Source of the DNA: Thalassotalea ponticola
GTDB lineage: Bacteria > Pseudomonadota > Gammaproteobacteria > Enterobacterales > Alteromonadaceae
DNA length: 64,000 nt
Reading direction: 5' to 3'
Assembly (NCBI RefSeq): GCF_041379045.1
Contig: NZ_CP166871.1
Location: forward strand, 1,426,001 to 1,490,000
The position numbers and the translations under genes were made by a program. Under the pieces are notes generated by a model. The model was not told the DNA's origin. It made no database searches and saw only the letters and a list, made by a program, of their open reading frames with translations. This document shows positions 22,017-30,167 of the stretch, in pieces (within the stretch, counting starts at the first letter, position 1; each line of letters starts with the position of its first letter).

Positions 22017-22667
22017 ATGTTTGATACTATTATTCGTTTTTTCCAAGAAGGTGGATCCTTCATGTTTCCTATTGCTGTGGTGTTGGCCATTGGTTTAGCG
22101 ATCGCTCTTGAACGCGCCATTTACCTAATGCGTATGTCTAAGCAAAACGGCGACACCATGAAACGCATTGCGCCATTACTACAAAACTTAGACTTTGATG
22201 GCATTGAGCGCGTCGCAGACGAGTCAGCGATCAGCAATATTTTTAAAGCGGGTATCACGCGCATGAAGCAAACTCCGCGCCGTGAAGAAATTGAATACGC
22301 AATGGAAGAGGGTGTAATGGAAGCGTTACCGCGTCTTGAAAAACGCACGCCATACCTTGCAACCCTAGCTAACATTGCCACCTTATTAGGTCTATTGGGT
22401 ACCATCATTGGTTTGATCGCTGCGTTCTCTGCGGTTGCCAGCGCTGACCCATCACAAAAAGCATCATTGCTATCTGATTCGATTTCAGTTGCGATGAACA
22501 CCACGGCGTTTGGTTTGATTTCGGCCATCCCATTGTTGTTGTGTCACTCAGTGTTACAAACTAAGACCACCGAGATTGTTGATAACCTAGAAATGGCCGG
22601 TGTTAAGTTTTTAAACATCATCAGCAAAAACAACTCAGTGACAAGTAAATCACGCGCGACTGACTAA
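22017..22667 (+). CDS. MotA/TolQ/ExbB-type proton channel protein (AglR-like)
   Basis: This 216-residue inner-membrane protein has three transmembrane segments: about residues 15-35, 120-145 (LATLANIATLLGLLGTIIGLIAAF) and 160-185 (SVAMNTTAFGLISAIPLLL). The conserved channel-lining Thr/Ser/Gly/Pro pattern of ExbB and TolQ is present. AAAGGTGAG lies 5 nt before the ATG. Proteins of this family form a pentamer around two ExbD/TolR/MotB-type helices and turn proton (or sodium) flow into motion. Here it is followed directly by two ExbD-type genes and a TonB-like gene, so it is very probably the motor of the envelope complex rather than a TonB-siderophore or Tol-Pal motor. Confidence 0.9.
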   Translation: MFDTIIRFFQEGGSFMFPIAVVLAIGLAIALERAIYLMRMSKQNGDTMKRIAPLLQNLDFDGIERVADESAISNIFKAGITRMKQTPRREEIEYAMEEGVMEALPRLEKRTPYLATLANIATLLGLLGTIIGLIAAFSAVASADPSQKASLLSDSISVAMNTTAFGLISAIPLLLCHSVLQTKTTEIVDNLEMAGVKFLNIISKNNSVTSKSRATD

Positions 22668-22679
22668 TACGGGGTTGCT

Positions 22680-23240
22680 ATGTTAAGAAAAACCCGAATC
22701 AAGCGTCAGGATGCCGAACTCGACATCACCTCATTTATGAACTTGATGATCGTCTTGGTACCGGTGCTTTTGATGATGATGGTATTTTCACACATTACCG
22801 TTTTAGATCTTAAGTTACCGGAACTCACGGATCCGACCGCACAAAGTGAAAATCAAGAAGAAAACGAAGATAACACGCTTGAGTTGATGGTCCGCGATGA
22901 CCAAATTGAAGTGTATTATCCAAAAACGTACTTATTGAAAACCATACCGAATACCAACGACGATTATGATTATGATACGTTGGTGGCGGTATTAAAACAG
23001 GTTAAGCAGCTGTTAAGTGAACGCGGAATCGACAAAAAGGACATCAGCATTTTGCTCGAGCCTCAAATTGATTATCAAACCATTGTCACGTTAATGGATA
23101 AATCGCGATCGTATAAAGCGGTGGTTGTCGCTTCGGTTGTTGACGCTGAACTGTTTCCTGAAATTAGTTTAGGCGATGCTCTGCAAGTGAGTAACCCTGA
23201 ATTAGTGGGTGCGGTAAGTGCAGAAGGAGGTAGCAAGTGA
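22680..23240 (+). CDS. ExbD/TolR-type protein lacking the canonical Asp
   Basis: This 186-residue protein has one N-terminal transmembrane helix (about residues 19-40) and a periplasmic domain. The helix aligns to ExbD as DITSFMNLMIVLVP against the usual (D)xxTPxIDxxLVLL. The protonatable Asp is replaced by Asn21 (codon AAC at 22740). The periplasmic part includes an acidic loop (ENQEENEDNTLEL) and the usual ligand-like beta-alpha fold. It starts 12 bp after the ExbB-type gene and overlaps the next gene (GTGA). With the following protein it probably forms the paired rotor/stator helices inside the channel. Confidence 0.88.
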   Translation: MLRKTRIKRQDAELDITSFMNLMIVLVPVLLMMMVFSHITVLDLKLPELTDPTAQSENQEENEDNTLELMVRDDQIEVYYPKTYLLKTIPNTNDDYDYDTLVAVLKQVKQLLSERGIDKKDISILLEPQIDYQTIVTLMDKSRSYKAVVVASVVDAELFPEISLGDALQVSNPELVGAVSAEGGSK

Positions 23241-23788
23241 AGCAGTCTGTAAGAGCCAAACGCATGGCTCGCCACCATCAGCGCTTGTCGAAAACGTCGA
23301 AGTTATCGCTGGTTTCGTTGATGGATATTTTTACCATCTTGGTATTCTTCCTTATGGTGAATGCCTCAGATGTTCAAGTACTGCAGAACTCAAAAGAAAT
23401 TGAGTTGCCTAAGTCGGTGTCTAAAAAAGCCGCTGAGGAAAACTTGATCATTACGGTAAATGCCAACAGCGTGCTTATACAAGGGCGTAAAGTGGCGAGC
23501 ATTGATCAGCTGAAAGACTCTGAGGCAATTTTGATTGACGACTTGCTCAAGGAACTTGAGTATCAACGCAATCGACGCGCCGATCTGACGGAAGAAGAGT
23601 TGGCCAACGGCTTAGCAATCAATATTATGGCGGACAAATCGGTGCCGTACAGTTTGTTAAAGAAAATTATGCAAACGTCTGCGAATGCCGGTTACACCAA
23701 TATTTCGCTTGCCGTTGAACAAACCTATGGCGTGTCAGAGAAGGAACTTCTCAGTGCAGCCGAAAACGGTCAACAGGCGGAGGGTTAA
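23237..23788 (+). CDS. ExbD/TolR-type protein with canonical Asp (AglS-like)
   Basis: This 183-residue protein starts at GTG 23237 behind a near-perfect AAGGAGG 6 nt upstream, overlapping the previous stop. A basic N-terminal tail leads into the membrane helix VSLMDIFTILVFFLMVN. Asp30 there is at the position of the essential proton-carrying Asp of ExbD/TolR. A periplasmic domain follows (INIMADKSVPYSLLKKIMQTSANAGYTNISLAVEQ), like ExbD. As the only one of the two ExbD-type proteins here with the Asp, it is the probable carrier of ion flux. Confidence 0.9.
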   Translation: MKQSVRAKRMARHHQRLSKTSKLSLVSLMDIFTILVFFLMVNASDVQVLQNSKEIELPKSVSKKAAEENLIITVNANSVLIQGRKVASIDQLKDSEAILIDDLLKELEYQRNRRADLTEEELANGLAINIMADKSVPYSLLKKIMQTSANAGYTNISLAVEQTYGVSEKELLSAAENGQQAEG

Positions 23789-23791
23789 GCC

Positions 23792-24739
23792 ATGGTGCAA
23801 AAACTGTCGTTAAGCCAACTGCCAACGTGGAAGAAACACGAAGATAATCGCGTATTCAACCTGTTGTTGTTGGTGAGTTTGGTTGTCACTGTGCTATTTA
23901 CGATTGTGGTCAAAGTGGTTGATTTACCTGAGCGTACGCGTGAAGAAATCGAGCGAATTCCACCTCAGTTGGTGAAGATCCAAGAGCAAAAGGTTGAAGT
24001 TGAGCCTGAGCCAGAACCCGAGCCGGAGCCCGAAGCAGAGCCTGAGCCAGAGGAAGTTGCTGAAGCCGAACCTGAACCAGAGCCAGAGCCTCAGCCAGAG
24101 GTAACGCCAGAGCCACAAACTGCGCGTGAACAAGCGCAAAACAGTGGTTTGTTAGCCATGTCAGACGCGCTATCGCAAATGCGTGAAAGCGTTGACGTTA
24201 ACAGCCTTGCTGATAATAACTTAGAGCAAGGTGGCGGCGAAGCCGAAGAAACAGAGCGCATGCTACTTGGTCGAACCGTGGCCGGTACGTCTGGCGGTGT
24301 TGCTGCCGGATCGCTAAGCTCAGATGTGGGCAGTGGCAATGGTCTTGAAGGTCGTAAGACAACCGAATTTACCGCCCGTGTTCCGACAACCGGTGGCGGC
24401 GGCGGAGCAGGTGATGCTGCTGCGTTAAGCGAGTCAGAAATGGCTTCCGGTAACCGTACCACGGAATCGATTCGCCAAACGTTTGACCGCAACAAAGGCG
24501 CGTTGTACTCAATTTATCGTCGTGCGCTGCGCGAAGATCCAAGCTTGCAGGGCAAGGTGACCATTAACTTGGTGATCACCCCACAAGGTCGAGTGCAAAA
24601 TGTCAATATTGTCAGCAGTGACTTGGCTCATGAAGACTTCATCAAAAAGTTATTGGCGCGAATTCGCTTAATTAACTTTGGTGCCATGGACGTAAACGAA
24701 ACCGAGTTAAACTACACCTTTAACTTCCTACCGTTTTAA
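23792..24739 (+). CDS. TonB-like protein with AgmX/PglI C-terminal domain
   Basis: This is a 315-residue protein with GGAGGG 7 nt before the ATG. The order is: cytoplasmic N-terminus, one membrane helix (about residues 23-45), a Glu-Pro repeat rod (about residues 68-115, TonB-like), a glycine/serine-rich linker, and a C-terminal domain beginning FDRNKGALYSIYRRALREDP. That domain continues GKVTINLVITPQGRVQNVNIVSSDL, the AgmX/PglI-type relative of the TonB C-terminus. Such proteins carry energy from the ExbB/ExbD motor across the periplasm to the outer-membrane parts. It is the last gene of the cluster, and a terminator follows. Confidence 0.9.
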   Translation: MVQKLSLSQLPTWKKHEDNRVFNLLLLVSLVVTVLFTIVVKVVDLPERTREEIERIPPQLVKIQEQKVEVEPEPEPEPEPEAEPEPEEVAEAEPEPEPEPQPEVTPEPQTAREQAQNSGLLAMSDALSQMRESVDVNSLADNNLEQGGGEAEETERMLLGRTVAGTSGGVAAGSLSSDVGSGNGLEGRKTTEFTARVPTTGGGGGAGDAAALSESEMASGNRTTESIRQTFDRNKGALYSIYRRALREDPSLQGKVTINLVITPQGRVQNVNIVSSDLAHEDFIKKLLARIRLINFGAMDVNETELNYTFNFLPF

Positions 24740-24761
24740 TCAGCGCCATTGATAACAAACC

Positions 24762-24791
24762 AAAATACCGAGCTTGCTCGGTATTTTTTTT
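24762..24791 (+). terminator. Terminator of the Glt-like cluster
   Basis: The stem AAATACCGAG/CTCGGTATTT is followed by a T run. It is 23 bp after the last gene. Confidence 0.92.
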
Positions 24792-24982
24792 GCCAACAAT
24801 TTAATCGTTTTGCACTAGACTGTGCCAACCGTTGACCATTGCGCTCTGAGTAGTGCTGTGAATGGTTCTTTGAATCGACTAGGGCACCCTTGATTTAGCG
24901 CCAAAAAATGCCACTAATTGGCAGGGTAAAATTATTTTTTGCATCTATACTTTGATCAAAACAACAACACTTTGTATCGAGA

Positions 24983-26257
24983 ATGGATATTAAAAAAATA
25001 AAAATCGCAGTCATTGGTCTTGGTTATGTCGGTTTGCCGCTAGCGGTGGAGTTTGGCAAAAAATACCCTACAGTTGGCTTTGATATTAAACAACAACGCA
25101 TTGACGAGTTACGCGATGGCATCGACACCACACTCGAAGTCTCGTTTGACCAGTTCTCGCGTGCGCAGCGTTTGCGTTTTACCCACCTTGAAAGCGAGTT
25201 AAAAAGCTGTAATTTCTATATCGTCACCGTACCCACACCAATCAATCAACACAAGCAGCCCGATTTAACGCCGTTGATCAGTGCCAGTGAATTATTGGGC
25301 CGGGTGATAAGTAAGGGCGATGTGGTGGTGTTTGAGTCCACCGTTTATCCAGGTGCGACCGAAGACGATTGCGTACCGGTAATTGAACAGACCAGCGGTT
25401 TGGTTTTTAATAAAGACTTTTTTGCTGGCTATTCACCTGAGCGCATCAACCCCGGTGATAAAGAGCACTCGGTCACCAAAATTTTAAAAGTGACCTCTGG
25501 CTCAACCCCTGAGGCGGCCGAATACATAGACAGTGTTTATCGCAGTGTGATCACCGCCGGTACTCATAAAGCACCGTCAATTAAAGTCGCTGAAGCGGCC
25601 AAAGTGATAGAAAATACCCAGCGCGATGTCAATATTGCGCTGATCAACGAATTGGCGATCATTTTTAATAAACTCGGCATTGATACCCTTGATGTGCTAG
25701 AAGCAGCGGGCACCAAATGGAATTTTTTGCCATTTCGACCCGGCTTAGTCGGCGGACATTGCATTGGCGTTGATCCGTATTACTTAACGCAAAAGGCAGA
25801 AGATATTGGCTATCACCCGAAAATGATCTTAGCAGGGCGTCATTTAAATGACGATATGGGCCAGTATGTGGTGTCACAATTGGTGAAAAACATGATGAAA
25901 CAGCACGCCCATGTCGAACACGCCAATGTGTTGGTGTTGGGTTTGACCTTTAAAGAAAATTGTCCCGATCTGCGCAACACCAAAGTGGTTGACATCGTCA
26001 ACGAATTGAATGAATACAATATGCAAGTCGACGTGTTTGATCCGTGGTGTGACAAAGGCGAAGCAAAACAGTTATACGATATTGATTTAGTAGATAAGCC
26101 GAAAAACGAACACTACGACGCGATTATCTTAGCCGTGGCTCATCAACAATTTAAAGCGTTAACGCCAGCTGAAATTCGCCAGTGGGGCCGTCGAGGCCAC
26201 TTTATTTACGACTTAAAATACATCCTGCCCAAAGAAGACGTTGATTTACGCTTGTAA
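24983..26257 (+). CDS. tviB: UDP-N-acetylglucosamine 6-dehydrogenase (TviB/WbpA type)
   Basis: This 424-residue nucleotide-sugar dehydrogenase oxidises C6 of UDP-GlcNAc or UDP-GalNAc to the uronic acid, using NAD. It has the N-terminal Rossmann motif [14 protein letters not shown]. The central dimer helix region carries [13 protein letters not shown]. The catalytic Cys260 lies in [15 protein letters not shown], and the C-terminal UDP-binding domain has [18 protein letters not shown]. Length and motifs match TviB of the Vi antigen pathway and WbpA/WbpO. The gene is followed by the matching epimerase. Together they supply an N-acetyl-hexosaminuronic acid for a surface polysaccharide, although no transferases or polymerase are adjacent. 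Confidence 0.93.
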   Translation: MDIKKIKIAVIGLGYVGLPLAVEFGKKYPTVGFDIKQQRIDELRDGIDTTLEVSFDQFSRAQRLRFTHLESELKSCNFYIVTVPTPINQHKQPDLTPLISASELLGRVISKGDVVVFESTVYPGATEDDCVPVIEQTSGLVFNKDFFAGYSPERINPGDKEHSVTKILKVTSGSTPEAAEYIDSVYRSVITAGTHKAPSIKVAEAAKVIENTQRDVNIALINELAIIFNKLGIDTLDVLEAAGTKWNFLPFRPGLVGGHCIGVDPYYLTQKAEDIGYHPKMILAGRHLNDDMGQYVVSQLVKNMMKQHAHVEHANVLVLGLTFKENCPDLRNTKVVDIVNELNEYNMQVDVFDPWCDKGEAKQLYDIDLVDKPKNEHYDAIILAVAHQQFKALTPAEIRQWGRRGHFIYDLKYILPKEDVDLRL

Positions 26258-26294
26258 GTCAATGTTTTGTCACGGTGCAGTGTAGGAGATGTAC

Positions 26295-27326
26295 ATGCTA
26301 ACCTACTCGCAAGTATTACTAAACCTGCAACAACAGCCTAAGCGTTGGCTGATCACCGGTGTGGCAGGTTTTATCGGCTCTAATTTACTTGAGGTGTTAC
26401 TCAAGCACAATCAGCAGGTGGTGGGGCTCGATAATTTTTCAACCGGCTATCGGCGCAATCTCGATAGTGTAAAACAGCAAGTATCCGAACAACAGTGGCA
26501 AAACTTTCATTTTATTCACGGCGACATCACCAACTTAGAGCGCTGTAAAGAAGCCACTTTTGACATTGATCACGTGCTTCACCAAGCCGCGCTTGGCTCG
26601 GTACCGCGCTCTATTGACGATCCTATTCGCACTAACCACAGCAATGTCACCGGCTTTTTAAACATGTTGGTGGCGAGTAAAGAATCCAAGGTCAAAAGTT
26701 TTACTTATGCGGCGTCAAGTTCAACCTATGGCGATCATCCAGCGCTGCCAAAAGTGGAAGAGAACATTGGTAAACCGCTGTCGCCGTACGCGGTGACCAA
26801 GTACGTCAACGAGTTGTATGCCGATGTGTTTGCCAGAGCCTATGATTTTCACAGCATTGGCTTGCGCTATTTTAATGTGTTTGGCAAACGCCAAGACCCC
26901 GATGGCGCTTATGCGGCGGTGATCCCTAAGTGGACCGCGCGGATGATTGATAACGAGGCGGTAGATATTTACGGCGATGGTGAAACATCGCGCGACTTTT
27001 GTTACATCGACAACGCCGTGCAAGCCAATATCTTAGCCGCGTTAGCGCCAAGCGAGGCCAAAAATGCGGTGTATAACGTGGCAGTAGGCGACAGAACCTC
27101 ACTAAACCAGTTATTTGAGCTAATACGAGACAACCTACACGCATCAGGTGTGGATTATCAGTTAGCGCCAAACTACCAAGATTTTCGCCCGGGTGACGTC
27201 AGACATTCACAAGCGGATATTACCAAAGCTCAGCGGCTATTGGGCTATAGTCCAACCCACAGTGTGTCAAAAGGGCTGTGCGAGGCGATGCCCTGGTATG
27301 TCAAGCAGTTGGCATTGAGCGTATAA
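26295..27326 (+). CDS. tviC: UDP-N-acetylglucosaminuronate/UDP-GlcNAc 4-epimerase (TviC/WbpP type)
   Basis: This is a 343-residue extended short-chain dehydrogenase. The ATG at 26295 is preferred because GGAG ends 6 nt upstream. The ATG at 26289 would abut it. The NAD motif is [13 protein letters not shown]. The catalytic Ser sits in AASSSTYGD, and the Tyr-x-x-x-Lys is in [17 protein letters not shown]. These match the WbpP/TviC 4-epimerases that act on N-acetylated UDP-hexoses or their uronic acids. The gene is 37 bp after tviB, in the same operon, and is closed by a strong terminator. Confidence 0.92.
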   Translation: MLTYSQVLLNLQQQPKRWLITGVAGFIGSNLLEVLLKHNQQVVGLDNFSTGYRRNLDSVKQQVSEQQWQNFHFIHGDITNLERCKEATFDIDHVLHQAALGSVPRSIDDPIRTNHSNVTGFLNMLVASKESKVKSFTYAASSSTYGDHPALPKVEENIGKPLSPYAVTKYVNELYADVFARAYDFHSIGLRYFNVFGKRQDPDGAYAAVIPKWTARMIDNEAVDIYGDGETSRDFCYIDNAVQANILAALAPSEAKNAVYNVAVGDRTSLNQLFELIRDNLHASGVDYQLAPNYQDFRPGDVRHSQADITKAQRLLGYSPTHSVSKGLCEAMPWYVKQLALSV

Positions 27327-27329
27327 ACA

Positions 27330-27361
27330 AAAAAAGAGGATCGACCGATCCTCTTTTTTTT
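27330..27361. terminator. Bidirectional terminator between tviC and nrdA
   Basis: The stem AGAGGATCG/CGATCCTCT is flanked by A7 on the left and T8 on the right. It serves both convergent genes. Confidence 0.95.
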
Positions 27362-27419
27362 AACGTTTGTTTACTTGGTTAGCGCGGTTAATTTAACCAC
27401 GCGTCCTATAGCTCACCCG

Positions 27420-29690
27420 TTATATCTTACACGCGCCGCCTTCACAACCGTCGTCCATGTCGCCTTGGCTATCGTTCGCGCCATCGCGAGTGTTGTGATA
27501 ATACATGGTTTTTACCCCAAGCTTGTAGGCCAACAGCATATCTTTGAGAATTTGCTTAACCGGTACTTTACCGCTTTCAAACTTACTCGGATCGTAGTTG
27601 GTGTTTGCCGAGATGGTTTGGTCGACGAACTTTTGCATTATCGCAACCAACTCTAGGTAACCTGTGTTATCAGGAATATTCCACAACAACTCATAGTTGC
27701 CTTTTAAGCGCTCGTATTCAGGTACCACTTGCTTAAGCACGCCGTCTTTTGACGCCTTAATTGAAATCAAACCGCGCGGTGGCTCAATACCATTGGTGGC
27801 ATTTGAAATTTGCGACGATGTTTCCGATGGCATAAGCGCTGATAGAGTCGAGTTGCGCACGCCGTACTGCTTAATACTTTCGCGCAGATCTTCCCAATCA
27901 AGGTGTAGTGTTTCGCTACAGATGCTATCCACGTCTTTTTTATAGGTATCAATTGGTAAGATACCTTGTGCTAACTTGGTTTCATTGAACAGCGGACAAG
28001 CGCCTTGTTCTTTCGCCAAGTTGTTTGATGCTTTCAGCAAGTAGTACTGGATAGCTTCAAAGGTTCTGTGGGTTAAGTTGTTGGCACTGCCGTTTGAGTA
28101 AAATACACCGTTTTTAGCCAAGTAGTAAGCGTAGTTAATAACCCCTATACCTAGCGTTCTGCGGCCCATGGTTGCATTATACGCAGCAGGCACAGGATAA
28201 TCTTGGTAATCGAGTAAGCTATCGAGTGCACGAACCGCTAAGTCAGCTAAGCTTTCTAACTCGTCTAACGAGTCGATTTTACCTAAGTTAAACGCCGATA
28301 GCGTACATAGCGCAATTTCGCCGTCAGGATCGTTGACGTCTTTTAATGGCTTAGTCGGTAGGGCAATTTCAAGACACAAGTTTGATTGACGAACCGGCGC
28401 CACTTTTTGGTCAAACGGGCTGTGAGTATTACAGTGATCGACGTTTTGTAAGTAGATGCGTCCGGTTGACGCGCGCTCTTGCGCAAACAAGGTAAATAAC
28501 TCAATCGCTTTGATGCGCTTTTTACGGATGCTTGCATCGTTTTCGTATTTAACGTAAAGCTGTTCAAACAGCTCTTGGTCTTCAAAGAAGGCGTCGTACA
28601 AGCCCGGTACATCCGATGGGCTGAACAGGGTAATGTAATCACCCTTGATCAAACGCTGATACATGGTCTTGTTGAATTGCACACCGTAGTCTAGGTGACG
28701 TACGCGGTTTTCTTCAACACCACGGTTGTTTTTCAACACCAATAAATTTTCTACTTCAAGGTGCCATAGTGGGTAAAACAGCGTAGCCGCACCGCCGCGA
28801 ACACCGCCTTGTGAACAGCTTTTTACTGCGGTTTGGAAGTGTTTGTAAAACGGGATACAACCGGTGTGGAATGCTTCACCATCGCGAATGGCGCTACCCA
28901 GTGCACGAATACGACCGGCATTGATACCGATACCAGCGCGCTGAGATACGTATTTTACAATCGCACTTGAGGTTGCATTGATCGAATCTAAGCTGTCGCC
29001 TGTTTCAATCAGAACACACGATGAAAATTGACGCGTCGGTGTACGCACACCGGCCATAATTGGCGTTGGCAACGATATTTTAAAGGTTGATATCGCGTCG
29101 TAAAATTCACGTACGTAACGCATACGCGTTTCTGCCGGGTACTTGGCAAATAAACAGGCTGAAACCAATACGTATAAAAACTGAGCACTTTCGTAGATCT
29201 CACCGCTGACTCGGTTTTGAACTAGGTATTTACCTTCTAATTGCTTAACCGCTGCATAGCTGAATGTCTTGTCGCGATCGTGATCGAGAAACGCATCCAT
29301 TTGCTCAAATTCGGCTTCGCTGTAGTCTTCCAGTAAGTGCTTGTCGTACTTGCCCAGTTCTACCAAGCGCTTGACGTGTGCATACAACGCCGGAGGCTCG
29401 TATTGACCAAATGCTTTTTTGCGCAAGTGGAAAATCGCTAAGCGCGCAGCTAGGTATTGATAATCTGGTGCATCTTCTGAGATCAGATCAGCAGCTGATT
29501 TGATGATGGTCTCGTGAATATCTTCGGTTTTGATACCATCGTAAAATTGGATATGAGACTTAATTTCAACTTGAGATACCGATACTGAGTCTAAGCCTTC
29601 GGCTGCCCAGTCGATAACTTTGTGAATTTTTTCTAAATCGATCGGTTCTTTTTCGCCATTACGTTTCGTGACAAAAAGGGTGTTGTTCAT
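27420..29690 (-). CDS. nrdA: Class Ia ribonucleoside-diphosphate reductase, alpha subunit
   Basis: This 756-residue large subunit makes deoxyribonucleotides by radical chemistry with the NrdB partner. The ATG at 29690 (MNNTLFVTKRNGE) has AGGT about 6 nt upstream and fits the E. coli length of 761. The open frame reaches further upstream, but without homology-like sequence. The N-terminal ATP-cone (VTKRNGEKEPIDLEKIHK) is present. Active-site residues lie in SSCVLIETGD, NLCLEIALPT and ALCTLSAFNLGK. The radical-path tyrosines are in KTMYYHNTRDG, and the tail ends CEGGACKI. nrdB and the ferredoxin-like yfaE, which usually follow, are not downstream. Paired NrdR-like boxes lie upstream. Confidence 0.97.
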   Translation of the reverse strand: MNNTLFVTKRNGEKEPIDLEKIHKVIDWAAEGLDSVSVSQVEIKSHIQFYDGIKTEDIHETIIKSAADLISEDAPDYQYLAARLAIFHLRKKAFGQYEPPALYAHVKRLVELGKYDKHLLEDYSEAEFEQMDAFLDHDRDKTFSYAAVKQLEGKYLVQNRVSGEIYESAQFLYVLVSACLFAKYPAETRMRYVREFYDAISTFKISLPTPIMAGVRTPTRQFSSCVLIETGDSLDSINATSSAIVKYVSQRAGIGINAGRIRALGSAIRDGEAFHTGCIPFYKHFQTAVKSCSQGGVRGGAATLFYPLWHLEVENLLVLKNNRGVEENRVRHLDYGVQFNKTMYQRLIKGDYITLFSPSDVPGLYDAFFEDQELFEQLYVKYENDASIRKKRIKAIELFTLFAQERASTGRIYLQNVDHCNTHSPFDQKVAPVRQSNLCLEIALPTKPLKDVNDPDGEIALCTLSAFNLGKIDSLDELESLADLAVRALDSLLDYQDYPVPAAYNATMGRRTLGIGVINYAYYLAKNGVFYSNGSANNLTHRTFEAIQYYLLKASNNLAKEQGACPLFNETKLAQGILPIDTYKKDVDSICSETLHLDWEDLRESIKQYGVRNSTLSALMPSETSSQISNATNGIEPPRGLISIKASKDGVLKQVVPEYERLKGNYELLWNIPDNTGYLELVAIMQKFVDQTISANTNYDPSKFESGKVPVKQILKDMLLAYKLGVKTMYYHNTRDGANDSQGDMDDGCEGGACKI

Positions 29691-29868
29691 GAATGACCTG
29701 TCTTTATAATTTTTATACATAGCTTTACTTTGTTTGAGCAAAGGGCAGTAATACGTGCTCTGCTTTCCCTGCGTTGTTATTGTTATTGTCTAGCGTTATC
29801 TGCCAGCGACACAGATAAACGCGGCCTGTATTTCCACCCCAACTGAACACTTTTGAATCAAAAGCTAT

Positions 29869-29916
29869 GCACAAGATATGGGGTTTTTGTATGTTTCTAG
29901 TCACAAGATAATGAGG
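29869..29916 (-). promoter_or_regulatory. Pair of NrdR-box-like sites upstream of nrdA
   Basis: GCACAAGATATGGGGT (29869-29884) and TCACAAGATAATGAGG (29901-29916) are two related 16-mers starting exactly 32 bp apart, on the same helix face. On the nrdA strand they match about 13 and 12 of 16 positions of the NrdR consensus ACACWATATMTWGTGT. NrdR boxes typically occur as such pairs. They lie about 180-230 bp before the nrdA start. Confidence 0.6.
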
Positions 29917-30167
29917 TTTCGCTCGCATTGCAAGCCCAATAAATGGTGGATAAATTGTGGAAAAAACACTTAACATTTATCGGTTAGTAACAACTTACAT
30001 TGTGACCACTGACACAAGCGGAAATCGACAAAAAGCAAGATCTTTTTTTTGCCGAAAATTTTTTTATAGATCTTTTTACCTATTTTTTGATCTTTATATT
30101 CGAAAATTCAATAAAAAATATAAAATTCAATAAAAACAATGATTTATTAAATCGTATGATCTTTGTA
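29917..30167. other. AT-rich nrdA upstream region with GATCTTT repeats
   Basis: This noncoding stretch has four GATCTTT words (30039, 30069, 30089, 30158), two of them inside AGATCT, and one near-match to a DnaA box (GGTGGATAA around 29947-29955). It is very AT-rich, with homopolymer T tracts. The minus strand also holds the end of the gph transcript. I found no ORF. Confidence 0.5.

Noticed and set aside
22017..24739. TonB-ExbB-ExbD system for siderophore uptake
   Set aside because: There are two ExbD-type genes, an AgmX/PglI-type C-terminus and a run of TPR and barrel genes upstream, with no TonB-dependent receptor nearby.
27375..27656. Plus-strand 93-codon ORF opposite the 3' end of nrdA
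   Set aside because: It lies mostly within nrdA on the other strand, has no ribosome-binding site, and overlaps the downstream side of a bidirectional terminator.
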